Source of the DNA: Pseudomonadota bacterium
GTDB taxonomy: Bacteria > Pseudomonadota > Gammaproteobacteria > Steroidobacterales > Steroidobacteraceae
Assembly: GCA_018240525.1 (NCBI GenBank)
Contig: JAFEFN010000014.1
Coordinates: 544,487 to 608,486, forward strand
DNA length: 64,000 nucleotides
Reading direction: 5' to 3'
Shown here: in pieces, positions 1 to 9,433 of the stretch
Numbering within the stretch: position 1 is the first letter of the stretch
Layout of the letters: every line of letters begins with the position of its first letter
Notes under the pieces: generated by a model
The model's input: only the letters and a program-made list of their open reading frames with translations
Database searches by the model: none
Told to the model about the DNA's origin: nothing
Made by a program: the position numbers and the translations under genes

Positions 1-258
1 ACCGCGGTCGGCGGCCACCTGTCCGGAGTCTGGGTACCGCAGGCAGCGTTGCTCCTCAGCGAAGGGGATTCCTGGGTGTACGTCGGGAGCGCCGGAGGCC
101 CGTACGTGCGCGTGCGCGTGGAGCCGAACCGACCGGACGCGGGGGGCTACGTCGTCGCCTCCGGCACCGGCATCGCGCCCGGGCAGCCGGTCGTGGTCAG
201 CGGCGCAGGACTGCTGCTCTCGCGCGAGCTGAATCCAGCCGGATCCGGCGGGGGCTGA
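1..258 (+). CDS. Efflux RND transporter periplasmic adaptor (membrane fusion protein), C-terminal end only
   Basis: The reading frame is open from the first base of the window, so the gene is cut at its 5' end; 85 codons remain. The visible part (VWVPQAALL, then a short beta-rich stretch ending in IAPGQPVVVSGAGLLLSREL) looks like the membrane-proximal end of HlyD/CusB-type adaptors, where a 'G(x)PVVVxGxxLL' segment near the C-terminus is usual. It stops four bases before the RND pump start, the normal adaptor-pump order. The adaptor would link the inner-membrane pump to the outer-membrane channel at 3337. Identification rests on this short tail and on context, so substrate cannot be judged. 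Confidence 0.75.
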   Translation, partial: TAVGGHLSGVWVPQAALLLSEGDSWVYVGSAGGPYVRVRVEPNRPDAGGYVVASGTGIAPGQPVVVSGAGLLLSRELNPAGSGGG

Positions 259-262
259 GGCC

Positions 263-3200
263 GTGCAGCGCCTGGTGGCAGCGTGCGTCCGCTACGCAGG
301 TCCCCTGACCGCCCTCACGCTGATCGCACTGCTGGCGGGGCTGTGGTCGCTGCGGACCGCCCCGCTCGATGTGTTCCCGGATTTCGTGCCCTCGACCGTG
401 GACATCCAGACCGAGGCGCCCGGCATGACCGCCGAGCAGGTCGAGCAGCTGGTCACGCGCCCGATCGAGAATGCCGTGAACGGGGCGACCGGACTGGCGA
501 CGCTGCGCTCGCAGTCGATCCCGGGGCTCTCGGTCATCACCATCCAGTTCCTGGACAAGATCGACCTGTACAACGCGCGCCAGGGGATCGCCGAGCGCCT
601 GGGCGGCCTGGCCTCCTCGCTGCCCCTGGGCACCGGCACGCCGAAGCTCTCCCCGCTGACCTCCAGCACCATGGACCTGCTGAAGATCGGCCTGCGCTCC
701 GCATCGCTCGATGCCTTCGCGCTGCGCGACGAGGCCGACTGGACGCTCAAGCCCGCGCTGCTGGCGGTCCCCGGGGTGGCGCGCGTCTCGGTGTTCGGCG
801 GGGCCGTGCGGCAGCTGCAGATCCAGCCGGACCCGCGGCGCCTGGCCGCCTACGCGATCACCCTCACCGAGCTGGCGGATGCGGCGCGCGCCGCGCTGGC
901 GCTCAAGGGCGCAGGCTTCATCGACCTTGCGCACCAGCGCGTCCTGATCCAGACCCCGATTCCCGCCCCGGACCCTGCCCTGCTCGGCCGCGCGGTGGTG
1001 GTGGTGCGCTCGGGGACGCCCGTGATGCTGGCCGAGGTCGCCACCGTGCGCGAGCTGCCGGCGCTCATGTCCGGGGATGCGCTGATCCAGGGCAAGCCCG
1101 GCATCCTGCTCACCCTCGCCACGCAGTACGGCGCCAACACGCTCGAGGTCACGCACGCGGTGGAGGCCGCGCTCGCGCAGCTGGCGCCGCAGCTGCGCCG
1201 GCAGGGCATCGAGCTGTTCCCGCGGCTGCACCGGCCGGCCAACTTCATCGAGGCCGCGCTCGCCTCGCTGCGCCAGTCCCTGCTCGTCGCCGCGCTGCTG
1301 ATCCTCGCCGTGCTGTATGGGTTCCTGCGCGACTGGCGCAGCGCGCTCATCATCTTCCTCGCCATTCCCCTGTCGCTGCTGTCGGCGAGCCTGGCGCTCA
1401 GGGGGCTCGGCGACACCCTGAACACCATGACCCTGGGCGGCTTTGCGGTCGCGCTCGGGGTGCTGGTCGACGATGCCATCATCGGGGTCGAGAACATCCT
1501 GCGGCGCCTGGCCGAGAATGCGCGCGCCGCGGCGCCGCGGCCGCGCGCGCAGGTCATCGTCGAAGCGAGCGTCGAGGTCCGCGCGCCGGTGCTCTACGCG
1601 ACCTTGGTGGTGATCGCGGTCTTCCTGCCGGAACTGTTCTCCACCAGCATCCAGGGTCGCTTCGTGGGACCCCTGGCGCTGTCGTTCATCCTGGCGGTGC
1701 TCGCCTCGCTGCTGCTGGCCCTGACGGTGGCGCCGGCCCTGAGCGCGCTATTGCTGAAGGCGCCGGCAACCCACGGCGGCGCCGCCTGGATCGGCCGGCT
1801 CAAGCAGCGCCAGTCGCGCAGCATCGCCTGGGTCCACCGGCACTTTCGCGCCGTGGTGCCGGTGCTCGCCGCGCTGAGCCTCGCGGCCCTCGCGCTGCTG
1901 CCGTTCCTGTCCGCGAGCCTGATGCCGGATTTTCGCGAGAACCACTTCGTCATGCGCGCCAACGCCGCGACCCCCGGCGCCTCGCTTCAGGAGCTGCGCA
2001 CCATCGGCGTGCGCCTGAGCGAGCAACTGCTCGCCCTGCCCTATGTGGCGACGGTCTCCCAGCAGATCGGGCGGGCGGAGCTGGGCGAGGACATCAACGG
2101 CCCCCACCAGAGTGAGTTCCACGTCGAGCTCAAGAGCGGCGCGCACGTCGACCAGCTCCGGGCGGAGGATGAGATCCGGGACCTGGCCGCACGGATCCCG
2201 GGACTGTCGAGCGAGGTGACGACCTTCCTCGGGGACCGGATCAGCGAGAGCCTGACCGGTGAGAGCGCGGACGTGTCGGTGCGGGTCTTCGGCAACGACC
2301 TGGCGGTGCTGGACAGCGTGGCGCGCCGCATCGCGGTCGCGCTCGGCGCGGTGCCGGGCATCGCGGACCTGCAGTACAGTCCCCAGAGCGCCACGCCCAC
2401 GCTGTCCGTGCAGCTGGACCGGACGGCGCTGGCGGCGGTCGGCCTGCAGGCGGCGGACGTGCTCGAGGCGCTGCGCAGCCACTACGCCGGCGTGGTCCTC
2501 GGCCAGACCTTCCGGGGAATCCGCTCCATCGATGTGGTCATGCTGCTCGCCGAGCAGGCGCGCAACCGCCTGGAATCGCTGGACGGGCTCCTGGTCAACA
2601 GCCCGCTCGGGCCGGTGCCCCTGGGCCAGGTCGCCCGCATCGTCCCCACCGACAGCCGCTACCTGGTCTCCCACGAGAGCGGCCAGCGCCTGGCCTCCGT
2701 CACGTTCAACGTCTCGGGCCGCTCGCTCGGAGCCACGACCCAGGAGGCCGCCCGGCGCATCGGCGCGCTGCAGCTGCCCGCCGGCGTGGTGGTGCGCTTC
2801 GCCGGTGCGGGTGAGGCGGAGAAGGCCGCCCGGAGCGAGATGCTGCTGCACTCCGCACTGGCGCTGCTGCTGATCGGCCTCATCCTGTTCAGCTGCCTGG
2901 GCTGGCGCGCCAACACCTGGCTGGTCATGCTCAACCTGCCCTTCAGCCTGATCGGCAGTGTCGCGGCCATCGCGCTGCTGGGCGGCCTGTCACTCGGGGC
3001 GATGGTCGGCCTCGTGACGGTGTTCGGCATCAGCGCACGCAACGCCATCCTGCTGCTGTCGCACTACGAGCACCTGGTCGGCGCCGAGGGGGCCGCCTGG
3101 GATGCGCACACCGTCGTGCGCGGGGCGCAGGAGCGCCTCATCCCCATCCTCATGACGGCCGCGGTCACCGCGCTGGGCCTCCTGCCGCTCGCCTGGGGCC

Positions 3201-3340
3201 TGAAGGCCCCGGGCCAGGAGATCGAGGGACCGATGGCCGTCACCGTGCTCGGCGGGCTGGTCAGCTCCACGGTCCTGAACCTGATCGTGCTGCCGGCGCT
3301 GTGCGAACGCTGGGGCGGCCCGCCGGAGCGGCCCTCGTGA
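263..3340 (+). CDS. Efflux RND transporter permease, CusA/CzcA (HME) type
   Basis: A 1025-residue inner-membrane proton-driven efflux pump. Length, an N-terminal membrane segment (about residues 13-30) followed by the porter motif PLDVFPDFVPSTVDIQTEAP, and the fourth-helix motif VLVDDAIIGVENILRRL with acidic residues at 403-404 are typical of the heavy-metal-efflux branch of RND pumps, where CusA has Asp405. Several hydrophobic helices follow near residues 330-500 and 860-1010. The GTG start lies four bases after the adaptor stop, and the stop overlaps the outer-membrane factor by GTGA, so the three genes form one tripartite-pump operon. I did not find the methionine ladder needed to call copper or silver, so the cargo (metal or organic) stays open. 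Confidence 0.9.
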   Translation: MQRLVAACVRYAGPLTALTLIALLAGLWSLRTAPLDVFPDFVPSTVDIQTEAPGMTAEQVEQLVTRPIENAVNGATGLATLRSQSIPGLSVITIQFLDKIDLYNARQGIAERLGGLASSLPLGTGTPKLSPLTSSTMDLLKIGLRSASLDAFALRDEADWTLKPALLAVPGVARVSVFGGAVRQLQIQPDPRRLAAYAITLTELADAARAALALKGAGFIDLAHQRVLIQTPIPAPDPALLGRAVVVVRSGTPVMLAEVATVRELPALMSGDALIQGKPGILLTLATQYGANTLEVTHAVEAALAQLAPQLRRQGIELFPRLHRPANFIEAALASLRQSLLVAALLILAVLYGFLRDWRSALIIFLAIPLSLLSASLALRGLGDTLNTMTLGGFAVALGVLVDDAIIGVENILRRLAENARAAAPRPRAQVIVEASVEVRAPVLYATLVVIAVFLPELFSTSIQGRFVGPLALSFILAVLASLLLALTVAPALSALLLKAPATHGGAAWIGRLKQRQSRSIAWVHRHFRAVVPVLAALSLAALALLPFLSASLMPDFRENHFVMRANAATPGASLQELRTIGVRLSEQLLALPYVATVSQQIGRAELGEDINGPHQSEFHVELKSGAHVDQLRAEDEIRDLAARIPGLSSEVTTFLGDRISESLTGESADVSVRVFGNDLAVLDSVARRIAVALGAVPGIADLQYSPQSATPTLSVQLDRTALAAVGLQAADVLEALRSHYAGVVLGQTFRGIRSIDVVMLLAEQARNRLESLDGLLVNSPLGPVPLGQVARIVPTDSRYLVSHESGQRLASVTFNVSGRSLGATTQEAARRIGALQLPAGVVVRFAGAGEAEKAARSEMLLHSALALLLIGLILFSCLGWRANTWLVMLNLPFSLIGSVAAIALLGGLSLGAMVGLVTVFGISARNAILLLSHYEHLVGAEGAAWDAHTVVRGAQERLIPILMTAAVTALGLLPLAWGLKAPGQEIEGPMAVTVLGGLVSSTVLNLIVLPALCERWGGPPERPS

Positions 3341-4806
3341 GGGGCCTCGGGACCGGGCTGCTCGTCCTCTCGGGCGTGGCCGCCTGCGCGAGCACGCCAC
3401 CGCCTGCGCTGCCGGCGGATGCCGTGCCGGCCCACTTCGAACAGACTCTCGATGCGACCACGCCGCTGTGGCCCTCGGCGATCTGGTGGCGCGAGTTCCA
3501 GGACGAACAGCTGGACGGCCTCATCGCCCAGGCGCAGGCGCACAACTGGGACCTCTTCCAGGCCAGCGCGCGGGTGCGCCAGGCGGATGCCCGCGCGCGC
3601 CAGGCCGGCGCAGCGCTGCTTCCCGCGGTCGACCTGAAGGCGAACTCGACCAGCTACTACGGGCGCACCCACGTGCCATCCGGGACCGACATCGGCCGCA
3701 GCCAGGAGGTCACGGACCAGGAGACCGACTACGGCGCCGCGCTGGCGGTCAGCTACGACCTGGATTTCTGGGGCAAGCACCGCGACGAGGTCAGCGCCGC
3801 GCGCTCGACGCTGCGCGCCACGCGGGCCGAGCGCGCCACGGTGGCCCTCACCGTCACCGCCGGTGTCGCCAGCACCTACTTCGCGCTGCTGGCCGTGCAG
3901 GAGCGCGCGGCGATTGCCCGCGCGAACCTCGCCAGCGCCCAGACCCTCCTCGGGATCGTGCAGCGCCGGGTGGACGCCGGCTATGCCGCGAGCGCCGACC
4001 TCACGCAGCAGCGGGCCAGCGTCGCGGCACTGAGCGCCGCGCTGCCGGTGCTCGAACAGCAGCAACTCGAGATCCGCAGCGCGCTGGCGCTGCTGCTCGG
4101 CGAACCCCCGGAACAGCTGACGCTGCGCGCGGCTCGCCTGGCAGACATCCAGGCGCCGGTCGTCCAGCCCGGATTGCCCGCGCAGCTGCTCACGCGCCGC
4201 CCCGACCTGGTCGGCGCCGAGAGCGCGCTGAGCGCCGCACACGCGGACCTCGCGCTGGCCCGCAAGGCCTACCTGCCGGACATCAGCCTGACGGCGAGCG
4301 GCGGGGTGGCCTACCCGGCGATGGCGGCCGCGGTCGACACCCTGCCCGGCTTCGGGCTGGCCGCCAGTGCCGGGGCATCCCTGACGCAGGCCATCTTCGA
4401 TGGCGGCCGGCGGCACCAGAAGGTGGAGGAATCCGCCGCGCGCGAGCAGGAGCTGCTCGGCGCGTACCGCGCCGCGATCCTCGCAGCGCTGTCGGATGTC
4501 GAGAATGCCCTGGGCAGCCTCCAGCACCTCACCGCGCAGGAGGCGGCACTGCGCACCCAGGTCGACGCCTCGCAGCGCGTCCTGCATGCGGCGCAGCGCC
4601 GCTACACGGCCGGGAGCGCGGACTTCCTGGCGGTCACCGAGGCCCAGCGCGCGCTGTACGGCGCCCAGGACCAGCTGACCGACATCCAGCGCGCCCGCCT
4701 CGCCGGGGTCGTGGCGCTCTTCAAGGCGCTCGGGGGCGGCTGGGAGTCCTCGTCCATGTCTGATACAACAAGCGCCGATCCAAAGACCGCTCCGACGCAT
4801 CCATGA
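3337..4806 (+). CDS. Outer-membrane efflux lipoprotein, TolC/NodT family
   Basis: A 489-residue outer-membrane factor. The GTG start at 3337 overlaps the pump stop (GTGA) and gives a compact lipoprotein signal ending VAAC with the acylated Cys at residue 17; the upstream in-frame GTG at 3301 would bury that signal, so 3337 is preferred. The body shows the two-fold OEP repeat of long Ala/Arg/Gln-rich helices, with the family phrases ATYFALL-like (ASTYFALLAVQ), RRPDLVGAES and FDGGRR. It should form the trimeric channel for the RND pump. Its stop overlaps the next gene's ATG by ATGA. Confidence 0.92.
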   Translation: MRGLGTGLLVLSGVAACASTPPPALPADAVPAHFEQTLDATTPLWPSAIWWREFQDEQLDGLIAQAQAHNWDLFQASARVRQADARARQAGAALLPAVDLKANSTSYYGRTHVPSGTDIGRSQEVTDQETDYGAALAVSYDLDFWGKHRDEVSAARSTLRATRAERATVALTVTAGVASTYFALLAVQERAAIARANLASAQTLLGIVQRRVDAGYAASADLTQQRASVAALSAALPVLEQQQLEIRSALALLLGEPPEQLTLRAARLADIQAPVVQPGLPAQLLTRRPDLVGAESALSAAHADLALARKAYLPDISLTASGGVAYPAMAAAVDTLPGFGLAASAGASLTQAIFDGGRRHQKVEESAAREQELLGAYRAAILAALSDVENALGSLQHLTAQEAALRTQVDASQRVLHAAQRRYTAGSADFLAVTEAQRALYGAQDQLTDIQRARLAGVVALFKALGGGWESSSMSDTTSADPKTAPTHP

Positions 4807-5642
4807 AATTGACACGCCTGTGGCTCCCCTGCCTCCTCCTGACCGGCTGGGCCGTCGCCGCGCACGGGGAGATCCCCGGCCCCACGCCCGCCCCGCCCCC
4901 GGACCCCGCATCGCAGGGGCCGCCCTCGGCGCTGGAAAGCCTCGGGTCGGACATCGCCGCCTACTACACCGCCCCGCTGCACTGGCGGCTGAAGGAGTGG
5001 ACCTGGTTTGGCGGCACGGTCGCCCTCATCGCCGCCAGCCACCACTGGGATACCGACGTGCGCGACCACTTCACGCGCGATCTTGCCAACTCGGGCGTGG
5101 GCACCAAGGATTCGCACGCCGTGCAGGACGCCCTGCCGGCGGCAGCGGCCTTCGCGGCCACCTGGGCCGGCGCGGCGCTGCTGGATGACAGTGCCGGCCG
5201 CCACGAAGCCTGGATGATGCTCGAGGCGGGCGGCCTGAGCGCGGTGACCACGGAGCTCGCCAAGTACGCGGCCGGGCGCGAACGCCCGAGCGAAACCACC
5301 GATCCGAACCGCTGGCGCGAAGGGGGCTCCTCGTTTCCCTCCCTGCACGTGAGCGCCGCGTTCGCGGTCGGCACGGTGCTGGCCGAATCCGGCGGGGACG
5401 ACTATCGCTGGGTGCGGCGCGTGCTCGGCTACGGCATCGGCGGATACACCGCCTACGCGCGCCTGAAGCACAATGCGCACTGGCTCTCCGATGCCGTGGC
5501 CAGCGCGGGGCTCGGCATTCCCACGGCGCGCTTCGTGATGCACCGGGGCGAGGCGGGTCCCGATGTCGCCAGCGGCTTCTCGGTGCTTCCGGTGCGCGGG
5601 GGCGTGATGCTGACCTACTCGATCGATCCGTCCAGGTTCTGA
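4803..5642 (+). CDS. PAP2-family phosphatase
   Basis: A 279-residue protein with a signal peptide (residues 1-22). All three PAP2 signature blocks are present: K154-x6-R161-P162 (KYAAGRERP), PSLH at 179-182, and R220-x5-H226-x3-D230 (ARLKHNAHWLSD). Members dephosphorylate lipid phosphates such as phosphatidate or undecaprenyl pyrophosphate. This one lacks an obvious six-helix bundle, so a periplasmic or outer-membrane-facing form is possible. ATG overlaps the preceding lipoprotein gene (ATGA), and the diacylglycerol kinase starts on the base after its stop. The pairing suggests shared lipid-phosphate turnover, though the link to the efflux pump is unexplained. Confidence 0.88.
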   Translation: MKLTRLWLPCLLLTGWAVAAHGEIPGPTPAPPPDPASQGPPSALESLGSDIAAYYTAPLHWRLKEWTWFGGTVALIAASHHWDTDVRDHFTRDLANSGVGTKDSHAVQDALPAAAAFAATWAGAALLDDSAGRHEAWMMLEAGGLSAVTTELAKYAAGRERPSETTDPNRWREGGSSFPSLHVSAAFAVGTVLAESGGDDYRWVRRVLGYGIGGYTAYARLKHNAHWLSDAVASAGLGIPTARFVMHRGEAGPDVASGFSVLPVRGGVMLTYSIDPSRF

Positions 5643-6014
5643 ATGTCCCGGGACAAGAACCAGCGCTTCGCCCGCCGCCTGCGCTTCGCCCTGCACGGCC
5701 TGGCGCACGCGCTGCGCGCCGAGCGCAGCCTGCGCTTCCAGCTCGGCTGCTGTGTCGTGGTGGTCCTGGCCCTCGTGCTGCTGCGGCCCGCGCCGCTGTG
5801 GTGGGCGTTGCTGCTGCTCGCCAGCGCCGGGGTGCTGGCCGCCGAGCTCTTCAACACCGCCATCGAGCACCTGGTGGATCACCTGCATCCGGAGACGCAT
5901 CCGAACATCCGGATCGTCAAGGACTGCGCCGCCGCCGCCGTCCTTTTGAGCGTGTGCGGCGCCCTCGCGGTGGGCATCGCCTTCGCCGTCCATCTGCTGC
6001 GGGGGGCCGGTTAG
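5643..6014 (+). CDS. dgkA: Diacylglycerol kinase DgkA
   Basis: 123 residues, the usual size of the small integral-membrane prokaryotic diacylglycerol kinase, which phosphorylates diacylglycerol to phosphatidate with ATP. It has an amphipathic N-terminus rich in Arg, three membrane helices, and the catalytic signature E68-L-F-N71-T-A-I-E75 followed by the VKDCAAAAVLL segment. It starts immediately after the PAP2 stop, with no intergenic base, so it is translated from the same message. PAP2 and DgkA run opposite reactions on lipid phosphates. Confidence 0.95.
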   Translation: MSRDKNQRFARRLRFALHGLAHALRAERSLRFQLGCCVVVVLALVLLRPAPLWWALLLLASAGVLAAELFNTAIEHLVDHLHPETHPNIRIVKDCAAAAVLLSVCGALAVGIAFAVHLLRGAG

Positions 6015-6219
6015 GCGCGGGCCCTCCTCGCGGCAGGTCGGGCACCTGTCGGCCTAGGAGGGTCCGCCGCCGGCGGCCCGGGGGGCGAGGCGCCCACACG
6101 CAGGGTTCAGGGCGCCGGTCGCGGATTTGACGGCCCTGTCCGGATCGTCAATCCTTGCCCCGCTCATCCTGCGCCAGAAAATAACGTGACGGGCGGGGCA
6201 TGAGTCGAGACGCGTCGCC

Positions 6220-7521
6220 GTGGACAACAGCGCCAGAAGAACCTTCCTGCGGATAACGATCATCGTGGCGGCGCTGCTGATCACGGCGGCCGTGCTGATC
6301 TGGGTGGCCATCAAGGCGTTCCAGCCCTTGCCAGGCCGTGACCTGACGCTCGCCGCCGGCCCGCCCGGCAGCGCCTATGCCCAGTATGCCGAGCGCTATC
6401 GCGAGGTGATGGCCCGCGAGGGCGTGCGGCTGCACCTGGTGCCCACCTACGGCGCCGTCGAGAACCTCGCACGGCTGCAGGATGCCCGCGGCGGGGTCAT
6501 GGCCGGGTTCGTGCAAAGCGGCACGACCACCGAACAGGCTTCCCCGGCGCTGGTCTCCCTCGGCACCGTCTTCTACGAGCCGATGTGGATGTTCTGCCGC
6601 TGCAGCTCGCTGCCCGAGCTGTTCAGCGGGCCCCGCAAGCCGCGCGTGTCGACCGGGGCCGACGGCAGCGCCACCCGGCCGCTCGCGCTCAAGATCCTGG
6701 CCCTCAACGGGCTCGAGGCCTCGCAGCTGGAGCTGTCGGCGGAAGTTCCGGAAGAGGCGGCGCGCCGCCTCGCCGCGGGCGAGATCGACGCTGCCATGAT
6801 GCTCTCGGCCTGGGATGCCCCGGTGGTGCAGAAGCTCCTGGTGGCACCGGGGATCACGCTGCTCAGCTGGCGGCGCGCGGATGCCTATGTCGCCCGCGAC
6901 CCGAAGATGAGTAAGCTGGTGCTGCCCGAGGGGGTGGTCGACCTGGCCGCCAACCGACCGCCGGCGGATGTGCTGCTGATCGCCTCCAAGGCCAGCCTGG
7001 TCGTGCGTCGCAACCTGCACCCGGCGCTGCAATACCTGCTCTTGCGGGCCGCGATGGAAGTGCATGCGCCCCCGGCCATTTTCCAGCGGGCCGGGGAGTT
7101 CCCCGCCCCCGAAGTCATCGACCTGCCCCTCAGCGAGGATGCCGCGCGCATCTACAAGGCGGGCCCCTCGATCCTGCAGCGCACGCTGCCGTTCTGGCTG
7201 GCGGAGCTGGTGCAGCGGCTGCTCATCATCGTCCTGCCGCTCGCCGGCATCCTCTACCCGCTGTGGTCGGTGCTGCTCAAGACCTACCGCTGGCAGGCGC
7301 AGACCCGGGTCACGCGGCTGTACGCGGAGCTGCGGCTGATCGAGCGCGGCTCGCGCACCGAGCCGGACGCGGCAGCCCGTGCGCAGTTGCTGGACCGGCT
7401 CCAGGCGCTCGAGCGGCGGGCGCTGGAACTGCGGGTCCCGAGAGCCTTCTCCGAGACGTTATTCAACCTCCGGTCCCACATCCGCAACCTCCGGGTGCGG
7501 CTCGAGAGCAGCACCGCCTGA
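6220..7521 (+). CDS. TAXI-family (TRAP-type) solute-binding protein, membrane anchored
   Basis: A 433-residue protein with an N-terminal membrane segment (about 11-32) and the TAXI-family opening LTLAAGPPGSAYAQYAERY, followed by PTYGAVENLARL and GFVQSGTT. TAXI proteins are periplasmic binding subunits of TRAP transporters. Unlike a free binding protein, this one has a second hydrophobic helix near residues 325-350 (LLIIVLPLAGILYPLW) and a charged coiled-coil-like tail, a known arrangement in TAXI homologues without TRAP permeases next to them. No TRAP permease gene is nearby. The GTG start at 6220 is weakly supported; the 205 bases before it show no clear promoter. Confidence 0.82.
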   Translation: MDNSARRTFLRITIIVAALLITAAVLIWVAIKAFQPLPGRDLTLAAGPPGSAYAQYAERYREVMAREGVRLHLVPTYGAVENLARLQDARGGVMAGFVQSGTTTEQASPALVSLGTVFYEPMWMFCRCSSLPELFSGPRKPRVSTGADGSATRPLALKILALNGLEASQLELSAEVPEEAARRLAAGEIDAAMMLSAWDAPVVQKLLVAPGITLLSWRRADAYVARDPKMSKLVLPEGVVDLAANRPPADVLLIASKASLVVRRNLHPALQYLLLRAAMEVHAPPAIFQRAGEFPAPEVIDLPLSEDAARIYKAGPSILQRTLPFWLAELVQRLLIIVLPLAGILYPLWSVLLKTYRWQAQTRVTRLYAELRLIERGSRTEPDAAARAQLLDRLQALERRALELRVPRAFSETLFNLRSHIRNLRVRLESSTA

Positions 7522-7525
7522 GAAA

Positions 7526-8695
7526 TCACTCCCCGCGGGGGCGCCGGTTGCGCCCGACCAGGTAGCCGGCGGCGAACGGCAGGCCGAGCACGACCGCCGC
7601 CAGCACGATGACGAGCGACAGGACGGTGCGCGCTAAGCGCCGCGCCTGCTCGCCGGCCGAGCGCACGATCTGGTCCGCGATGCGCGAGGCGTCCGCGGTG
7701 ACCTCCTTGCGCTGCACGTCCAGCGCCACCAGCGTCGCCTCGCGCTCGGCGTGCAGGTCGGTCAGCAGCGCCACGCGCTCCTTGCTCACCCGCGCCAGCG
7801 ATGCGGCGGCCGCATCGTCCAGCCGCGCGATCACGTCCAGCAGGCTCCCCCGCAGATCCCCCACGACCTCGCGCGCGTGCTCGGGCGCGGCATCGGCCAG
7901 CGCGGTCAGGTCATCCAGGCGGGCATCCAGCTCCTTCAGCGCCACGCGCAGGTCCTTGCTGGAGTAACCGGACTGCTGCAGGGCGAGCTGCGTCTGCCAC
8001 ATCACCTGCGAGGGCAGCGTGTCGCTGTAGATCTGCACGCGGTCGGCGACGTCGGCCATGGCCTCGGGGATCGTGCCCACCGAGTCGATCAGCTTCACCT
8101 CGGCGTTCTGCTGGCGGCTCCACAGCTCGACCACCGAGGCGCGCGCGAACTTGAGGTCCTGCAGCGGGTGCTCGCGCGCGTAGGTTTCGACGAAGCCGCG
8201 GTACTGCGCGAACTCGCGCGCGGACAGGACCCGCTGCGCCACTTCCTCGTTACCGTTCGCGTACGCCTCGGAAATCCTGCGGACGCACTCCTGGTGCGTG
8301 CCGAACAGATCGCCGCCCGGGGCGCCGGGGGCTGCGAACGCCGTCAACTGCTCGGCGAGCGACCAGGAGTCGAGCAGCGCCATCGTCGGGGCGAGCTGGG
8401 TGGCCGCGCGCCGGCTGTCGGCCACCGCGGCGAGCTGCCAGCGCAGCATGTTCTGCTGCACCTGGGGATCGGTCTGCGAGCGCATCACGGTCTCCGCGCA
8501 CTGCCCCACGCCGGTCACGAACTGGGCAGCGACGTCGCGGGTGAGCAGCCGGGCGTTGGTGTCCCGGGTGCTCAGGGGCCGCTCGGGACTCTTGATGGTC
8601 AGCAGCGAGCAGCCGGCCATCCCTCCCATCGCCAGGCAGGCCACCGTTGCCAGAAGGAGCCGGGTCACGGCCGGGTCAGCGACACGTCTGGGCAT
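7526..8695 (-). CDS. Putative lipoprotein with C-terminal membrane helix, function unknown
   Basis: The frame stays open back through the tRNA-Ala gene, but the ATG at 8695 gives a convincing lipoprotein signal (hydrophobic residues 13-28, lipobox MAGC, Cys29) and is taken as the start, giving 389 residues. The body is helical and charged: residues about 230-345 look like a coiled coil (RVALLTDLHAEREATLVALD), and a hydrophobic helix near 355-378 is followed by a basic end (GRNRRPRGE). A protein tethered at both ends across the envelope is possible. I recognise no named family. It lies tail to tail with the TAXI gene, four bases apart. Confidence 0.7.
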   Translation of the reverse strand: MPRRVADPAVTRLLLATVACLAMGGMAGCSLLTIKSPERPLSTRDTNARLLTRDVAAQFVTGVGQCAETVMRSQTDPQVQQNMLRWQLAAVADSRRAATQLAPTMALLDSWSLAEQLTAFAAPGAPGGDLFGTHQECVRRISEAYANGNEEVAQRVLSAREFAQYRGFVETYAREHPLQDLKFARASVVELWSRQQNAEVKLIDSVGTIPEAMADVADRVQIYSDTLPSQVMWQTQLALQQSGYSSKDLRVALKELDARLDDLTALADAAPEHAREVVGDLRGSLLDVIARLDDAAAASLARVSKERVALLTDLHAEREATLVALDVQRKEVTADASRIADQIVRSAGEQARRLARTVLSLVIVLAAVVLGLPFAAGYLVGRNRRPRGE

Positions 8696-8750
8696 CTGCG
8701 CACGATCCGAGCCTCGGGGTGGGCTCTTCCGGGAGGCCGCAGGGGGTAGA

Positions 8751-8826
<76 letters not shown>

Positions 8827-8944
8827 ATGGCAAGGCGCGCGATTCTAGCATCGGGGCGCAGGCGGTCCAATGAAGTTTTTACCCCCGCAGGATGCGGCTA
8901 TGATCCGCCGCAGGGGTTCCGAGACCTCACCCGGAGAGCACGCC

Positions 8945-9433
8945 ATGCTGGCCATCGGCGCCCGCGCACCCGAATTTACCCTGCCGGACCAGGAGGGGGA
9001 GAGTGTCTCGCTCAGCACGCTGCTGCGCCACGGCCCGCTCATCCTCTATTTCTACCCGGCGGACTTCACGCCCGGGTGCTCCCGGGAGGCCTGCGCGATC
9101 CGCGACCTGCACGCCGAGATCCAGGAGGTCGGGCTGGACGTGGCGGGGGTGAGTCCGCAGTCGAGTGCGACGCACCGCGCCTTCCGCGCCAAGTACCACC
9201 TGCCCTTCACGCTGTTGTCCGATACCGACAAGTTCGTCATCGGCATGTACGACGTGCTCGGGCCCCTGGGCTTCGGCGTGCGCCGCGCCACCTACCTGAT
9301 CGACCAGGCGCGCTACATCCGCGCCGCGGTGCTGGCGGATTTCCGCATCGGTGAGCACCGGGAATTCATCCGCCGCGCCATTGCACTCAGCGCCGGCCGC
9401 GCGCGCCCGTCCCCGACCGTCCCTAAAGCGTGA
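8945..9433 (+). CDS. Peroxiredoxin, BCP/PrxQ type
   Basis: A 162-residue thiol peroxidase that reduces peroxides in the cytoplasm. The peroxidatic motif PADFTPGC places the active Cys at 45 with a resolving-type Cys at 50, the C-x4-C spacing of BCP/PrxQ proteins. The ATG at 8945 is chosen because a GGAGAG ribosome site lies just upstream and the protein then begins in register with the family; an upstream in-frame ATG at 8870 would add 25 non-conserved residues. It lies head to head with the tRNA and overlaps the following convergent gene by 11 bases. Confidence 0.9.
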   Translation: MLAIGARAPEFTLPDQEGESVSLSTLLRHGPLILYFYPADFTPGCSREACAIRDLHAEIQEVGLDVAGVSPQSSATHRAFRAKYHLPFTLLSDTDKFVIGMYDVLGPLGFGVRRATYLIDQARYIRAAVLADFRIGEHREFIRRAIALSAGRARPSPTVPKA

